Positions 60,057 through 64,000 of a stretch of 64,000 nt of DNA are shown piece by piece. How positions within the stretch are numbered: position 1 is the stretch's first letter; every line of letters begins with the position of its first letter. The notes under the pieces are model-generated. The model searched no databases and was not told the origin of the DNA. It worked only from the letters and a program-made list of their open reading frames with translations. The stretch spans positions 62,001 to 126,000 of the forward strand of contig CAMAWN010000001.1 in the NCBI GenBank assembly GCA_945861865.1, read 5' to 3'. The position numbers and the translations under genes were made by a program. The DNA is from Candidatus Kuenenia stuttgartensis. GTDB taxonomy: Bacteria > Planctomycetota > Planctomycetia > Planctomycetales > Planctomycetaceae.

Positions 60057-61661
60057 TCATTGGTCTTTCGCCACTGGCACCGGCATTCGCACCACGAGAT
60101 CATCGCCGCGCGGCGTGTCGTCGAAGCTGCGGCCTTCTTCGTCCTGCTCGTTGTCGCCGACGCTGTAGAAGCGATAGCCCTCGGCTGTCTTGGCGTACTT
60201 CAGTGTCTGGCCTGTAAAGAGGTCGTTCGGAATCTCGGCAATGTATTTCGGGGCGAGCGGCTCGAACGAGTCGGGGTACGAGCCACGATTGGCTCGGTAG
60301 ACTTCGAGGGCAAACGCAATGTCGAGGTTCCGCATGCGTTGGATCGCACGTCCTTCGGCGACTCCCACTTGTTGAACTGCGGGAAGCAATAATGAGATCA
60401 ACACGTCGGACATCGTCTGAGTGATCGCCGGTTTCCCTCCGAGCAGTGCCAGCAGCACTCCTGGGCCTCTGGTTTTCTCGACCAGTTTTTTAAGATCCTC
60501 ATTGAACTGTTTCACTTCGGCGGTTCGTTCGCGGTAGTCGGGCTTGCGAAGTGTCACCGCCAGCCGGTCGTACCACTTGTTCGCCGACTTGAGCGCCACG
60601 TCCCAATCGACCGTCTGCATGATCGCTCCCTCGGCCAGTTTTTCGATCAGCGAGCTGTCGCCGCCTTCGGCTTCGTTGGCGATCTCCTGCAATCTCATCT
60701 GGCCACGAGCCATGCGGAGGGCACAGTCGAGAAACATGACACGCTCGCAGTGGTCGAGCTTGTCGGCCACGGACGCTCGCGGCGGCAGACGGTCGAGCTG
60801 TTTGCGGTACATCGCCAGCATCTTCGCCGACGGTTTCGTTTCGGAGAGGAATCGCAGTTCGCCCCTGATGGCGATGGATTCGATCGCGACACCGACGAGA
60901 TACTCGATCAGCGTCGGACCTTGCCCGACCAGTCGGCCGAGCCGGTGCATCGTCATCAAGTCGCGCCACGCATCGACTTGGCTCCCCTCCGCCAACTCCC
61001 ACATCGCTCGTGACGCTAACGCACGAGCTAACTCGCGCGACTTTTGGACGCCCGGCAACAAGACCGCGATCAAAGCTCCATCGGGTTCCGCGTCGGTGCC
61101 AACCAGTGGCGAGAAGTACTTGGGACGTTCCGTCGCCAGTTCGATCGTGCGCAGCGGGATCTCGTTCTGCTTGAGCCATTCGGCGATCAACGGAAATTCG
61201 GCCTTCGTCCAAGGACGCTCGCCGGACTTGGTCTGCATGTCGTTCACAGCGTTGACATCTTTCGCCGCACCCGGCTGCTCACGAACCCACTGGCCGAGAT
61301 ACTGAAAATACAGCCCTTCTTCCGGCAGTGGCTCAATCCCCATCCGCCGGAAAAAGGCGTCTGGTTGTCGCCTGCCTTCCGGGCTTGGTCCCATTGCCTG
61401 GTACAGCAGCACACAGGCGTTGTTCTCCGGCGTCACGCCTTTGCTGAACAGCCGGTTGACCGCCTCCAGATATTCAACGGTCCCGTCGGCCCGGAGCGGC
61501 TCGGTCGCCCACGTCGTCTCTTTGGAAATCGTGATCTTCGGCGGAGGCACGGCCGCCTTCGGCTTCTCGGCTTTGTCGTCTTGAGCCAGACACCAACTCG
61601 AGATGACAAATCCGATGATCGCTGCGAATCCGATGCAATGCCGTCCCGATGTGATGGTCAT
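60057..61661 (-). CDS. Secreted hypothetical protein (534 aa)
   Basis: Signal peptide 'CIGFAAIIGFVISSWCLAQ'; long ORF in a planctomycete-style context; no family recognised. Confidence 0.75.
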   Translation of the reverse strand: MTITSGRHCIGFAAIIGFVISSWCLAQDDKAEKPKAAVPPPKITISKETTWATEPLRADGTVEYLEAVNRLFSKGVTPENNACVLLYQAMGPSPEGRRQPDAFFRRMGIEPLPEEGLYFQYLGQWVREQPGAAKDVNAVNDMQTKSGERPWTKAEFPLIAEWLKQNEIPLRTIELATERPKYFSPLVGTDAEPDGALIAVLLPGVQKSRELARALASRAMWELAEGSQVDAWRDLMTMHRLGRLVGQGPTLIEYLVGVAIESIAIRGELRFLSETKPSAKMLAMYRKQLDRLPPRASVADKLDHCERVMFLDCALRMARGQMRLQEIANEAEGGDSSLIEKLAEGAIMQTVDWDVALKSANKWYDRLAVTLRKPDYRERTAEVKQFNEDLKKLVEKTRGPGVLLALLGGKPAITQTMSDVLISLLLPAVQQVGVAEGRAIQRMRNLDIAFALEVYRANRGSYPDSFEPLAPKYIAEIPNDLFTGQTLKYAKTAEGYRFYSVGDNEQDEEGRSFDDTPRGDDLVVRMPVPVAKDQ

Positions 61662-61692
61662 GGTTGAACGTCCTGTGCGCGATGCGATGTCT

Positions 61693-61726
61693 CATCGTTC
61701 TGCCAACCACTTTTAGCAGAACGATG
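61693..61726. repeat. Inverted repeat upstream of 60057..61661
   Basis: catcgttctgc (61693-61703) / gcagaacgatg (61716-61726), perfect 11 bp. Confidence 0.75.
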
Positions 61727-61797
61727 GGGGCAGAATGATGGAAGGCATAGACTGGATCACTGAAGCCAGAATTTTTGTGTGACGGATTGGAAAAACA

Positions 61798-63201
61798 TCA
61801 AGCCAGCACTTCTGTCACGACTCGTCCGGCGACGTCGGTCAGCCGGTAATCGCGGCCAGCGTAGCGATAGGTCAGCCGCGTGTGGTCGAGTCCCAGCAGA
61901 TGCAGAATCGTCGCGTGGAAATCGTTGACGTGGACTCCGTTCTCGGCGACGCGGATGCCATGCTCGTCGGTCGAGCCATAGACCGTCCCGCCTTTCGTGC
62001 CGCCGCCGGCCAGCCAGGACGAGAACGCCCACGAGTGATGCTCGCGCCCTTTCGCGTCGGCGAGGTTGTTGAACGGCGTGCGGCCGAACTCAGTCGTCCA
62101 CACGATCAGCGTGTCGTCGAGCATCCCACGCCGCTTGAGATCTTTGATTAACCCAGCGATTGGCTGATCGACGTTCTTCGCCAGCCGAACATGATCCAGC
62201 ATGTCACCATGCGAGTCCCAATTGCCCGACGAACCGGTGTCGATCAGTTCGACGAATCGCACGCCACGTTCGATCAACCGCCGCGCCGCGAGACACTGCC
62301 ACGCGAAGCCGCTCGTGCTGCCGCGCGGCAGACCGTACAGCGCGAGTGTCTCGTCCGTCTCCTTCGACAAGTCGAACGCTTCGGGCGCGGCGATCTGCAT
62401 TCCAAAGGCGGTCTCGAACGAACGAATGCGTGCGGCCAGCGCGGGATCGTTGCCGCGCTCGGCCAGATGTCGCCGATTCATCGCGGCGAGTGCGGCGAGT
62501 TCACGCTGTTGCCGAGACGAAGAGACGCGCGGCTTGATATTTCGCATCGGCTCCGCACCGGGAACGACCAGCGTTCCCTGATGACTGCCCGGCAAAAAAT
62601 CGCTGGCCCAGACTTGCCCCCCGGCATACGGCGAGTGCGGCGCGATGACCATGAACGACGGCAGATTGTTGTTCGGGCTGCCCAGTCCGTAGCTGACCCA
62701 CGACCCGATGCTCGGCCGAGCTTGATTGAACGAACCGGTGTGCATCCCCAGCGTCGCGTTGTAGTGGTTCGAGTGATCGCAGTGCAGCGACCGAATCAGA
62801 GCGATGTCGTCGATGCACTCGGCGACGTGCGGGAAGAGCGTGCTGACTTCGGTGCCACACTCGCCGTGTGGCCGAAACTCCCATTGCGGTCGCTTCAGGA
62901 ACAGCTTCTCGTAGCCGGGTCGATTGCGCGTCTCCGGGTGATCGAGCACCACTTGCTTGCCGACGTCGGCGTGCAATTTCGGTTTTGGATCGAACGTATC
63001 GACATGCGAAACGCCGCCGCTCATGAACAGAAAGATCACGTTCTTCGCCTTCGCCGCGTGATGGGCAGGCCGCGATGCCAGCGGATCCGCTGCCGAATCG
63101 TCGGCGAGCAACTGCGACACGATGCCCGGCCAGAGCAACGATCCTGCGACAGCGGATTGCAGCGCGCCGCGACGTGATGAAAGGATTGGTTGACGGCACA
63201 T
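61798..63201 (-). CDS. DUF1501 domain protein
   Basis: 'NVIFLFMSGGVSHVDTFDPKP', 'LIVWTTEFGRTPFNN', 'LLGLDHTRLTYRYAGRDYRLTDV'. Confidence 0.95.
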   Translation of the reverse strand: MCRQPILSSRRGALQSAVAGSLLWPGIVSQLLADDSAADPLASRPAHHAAKAKNVIFLFMSGGVSHVDTFDPKPKLHADVGKQVVLDHPETRNRPGYEKLFLKRPQWEFRPHGECGTEVSTLFPHVAECIDDIALIRSLHCDHSNHYNATLGMHTGSFNQARPSIGSWVSYGLGSPNNNLPSFMVIAPHSPYAGGQVWASDFLPGSHQGTLVVPGAEPMRNIKPRVSSSRQQRELAALAAMNRRHLAERGNDPALAARIRSFETAFGMQIAAPEAFDLSKETDETLALYGLPRGSTSGFAWQCLAARRLIERGVRFVELIDTGSSGNWDSHGDMLDHVRLAKNVDQPIAGLIKDLKRRGMLDDTLIVWTTEFGRTPFNNLADAKGREHHSWAFSSWLAGGGTKGGTVYGSTDEHGIRVAENGVHVNDFHATILHLLGLDHTRLTYRYAGRDYRLTDVAGRVVTEVLA

Positions 63202-63211
63202 CGTTCAGACC

Positions 63212-64000
63212 TCAATCGATGTACAAGAATTCGTTACTGCTCAGCAGGACTCGCAGCCATGCGGCCCAGGCTTGAACGGGACGCTCGGCTTCGGGGACGT
63301 CGGCCAAGTCACGCTGATAGTCGGACAAAAATTGCCGGGCGGCGTCACGTTCGTCCGATGTGACCGGTCGGCTGAAAAGCCGGGCGAAGACTCGGTCAAA
63401 GCGTTGCTCTTCGGACAGCGATTGCAGCCGGCGAGCGAGACTCTCGGACTTCGCATGGACGAACGGGTCGTTCAAAAAGAACAGAGCCTGCGTCGGCACG
63501 GTGGTCGTGAAACGGTCGGGGGTGCTGGCCGCGGTGTCGGGGCCGTCGAACAGAGCGAACAGCGGATGCCGCTTGATTCGTTGCAGCATCAGATACACGC
63601 TGCGGCGGTCGTGCTCGTAAACCGCCGCGAACGGACTGTGCTGCGTGAAGCCCCAGGTCTTCTCGTCCGGGAACGGATGTGATTCGCCGGGCGAGCGGTC
63701 GAGGTCGCCACTGACGGCGAGGATCGCGTCGCGGAGTTCTTCGGCGGACAGACGGCGGCGCGTCGCTTGGCCGCGCTCGGACGAGGACGGCCAAGCTAAA
63801 TACGCCTCGCTCGACACGATCAGCCGGTGCATGGCCTTCATCGACCAGCCGCTTTCCAGGAATCGCACGGCCAGCCAGTCGAGCAATTCGGGATGCGTCG
63901 GCGATTCGCCGCGCGTGCCGAAGTCGTTTGGGGTCGTCACGAGGCCGGTGCCGAAGTGATGCTTCCAAATTCGATTGACCATGACGCGCGCGGTCAGCGG
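63212..64000 (-). CDS. PSD1 / DUF1553 protein, C-terminal part, truncated by window edge
   Basis: 'PLTARVMVNRIWKHHFGTGLVTTPNDFGTRGESPTHPELLDWLAVRF', 'PTQALFFLNDPFV'; frame stays open to 64000. Confidence 0.92.
   Translation of the reverse strand, partial: PLTARVMVNRIWKHHFGTGLVTTPNDFGTRGESPTHPELLDWLAVRFLESGWSMKAMHRLIVSSEAYLAWPSSSERGQATRRRLSAEELRDAILAVSGDLDRSPGESHPFPDEKTWGFTQHSPFAAVYEHDRRSVYLMLQRIKRHPLFALFDGPDTAASTPDRFTTTVPTQALFFLNDPFVHAKSESLARRLQSLSEEQRFDRVFARLFSRPVTSDERDAARQFLSDYQRDLADVPEAERPVQAWAAWLRVLLSSNEFLYID

Overview
This 64 kb window is ordinary-density chromosome from what looks like a planctomycete (paired DUF1549/DUF1553 and DUF1501 genes, TIGR01777 fusion, spd-type EF-G, Gly-Asp-Asn repeat surface protein). 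The left 17 kb is one co-oriented minus-strand respiratory cluster: Rieske, split cytochrome b, octaheme cytochrome c, cupredoxin-like lipoprotein, diheme cytochrome c, coxB, coxA, ctaA, ctaB, coxC, a subunit IV and an ABC ATPase. The rest holds DUF4392 and Mrp/ApbC genes, a KOW-like protein, a ZIP transporter, an Ldh-family dehydrogenase next to eutB, a DUF58-TgpA-PNP-DeoA block, an orphan LolD-like ATPase, threonine aldolase, a mandelate-racemase-fold enzyme, ThuA, EF-G, manA, pyrF, a large RTX-like protein, a HisA-related protein, queG and several planctomycete-specific families. Two signals look most worth following. (1) A family of short paired-inverted-repeat elements occurs between genes, at gene ends (supplying stop codons or N-terminal extensions), and in frame inside the PNP, QueG and PSD1 coding sequences, in a manner reminiscent of Rickettsia palindromic elements. 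(2) Short helical S-x-x-[DE]-[ILM]-[ILV] motifs in Ala/Pro-rich linkers occur four times in the Rieske N-terminal extension and four times in a nearby KOW-like protein. All calls come from reading the supplied ORF translations and sequence; no database searches were run, and family names are from recognition.
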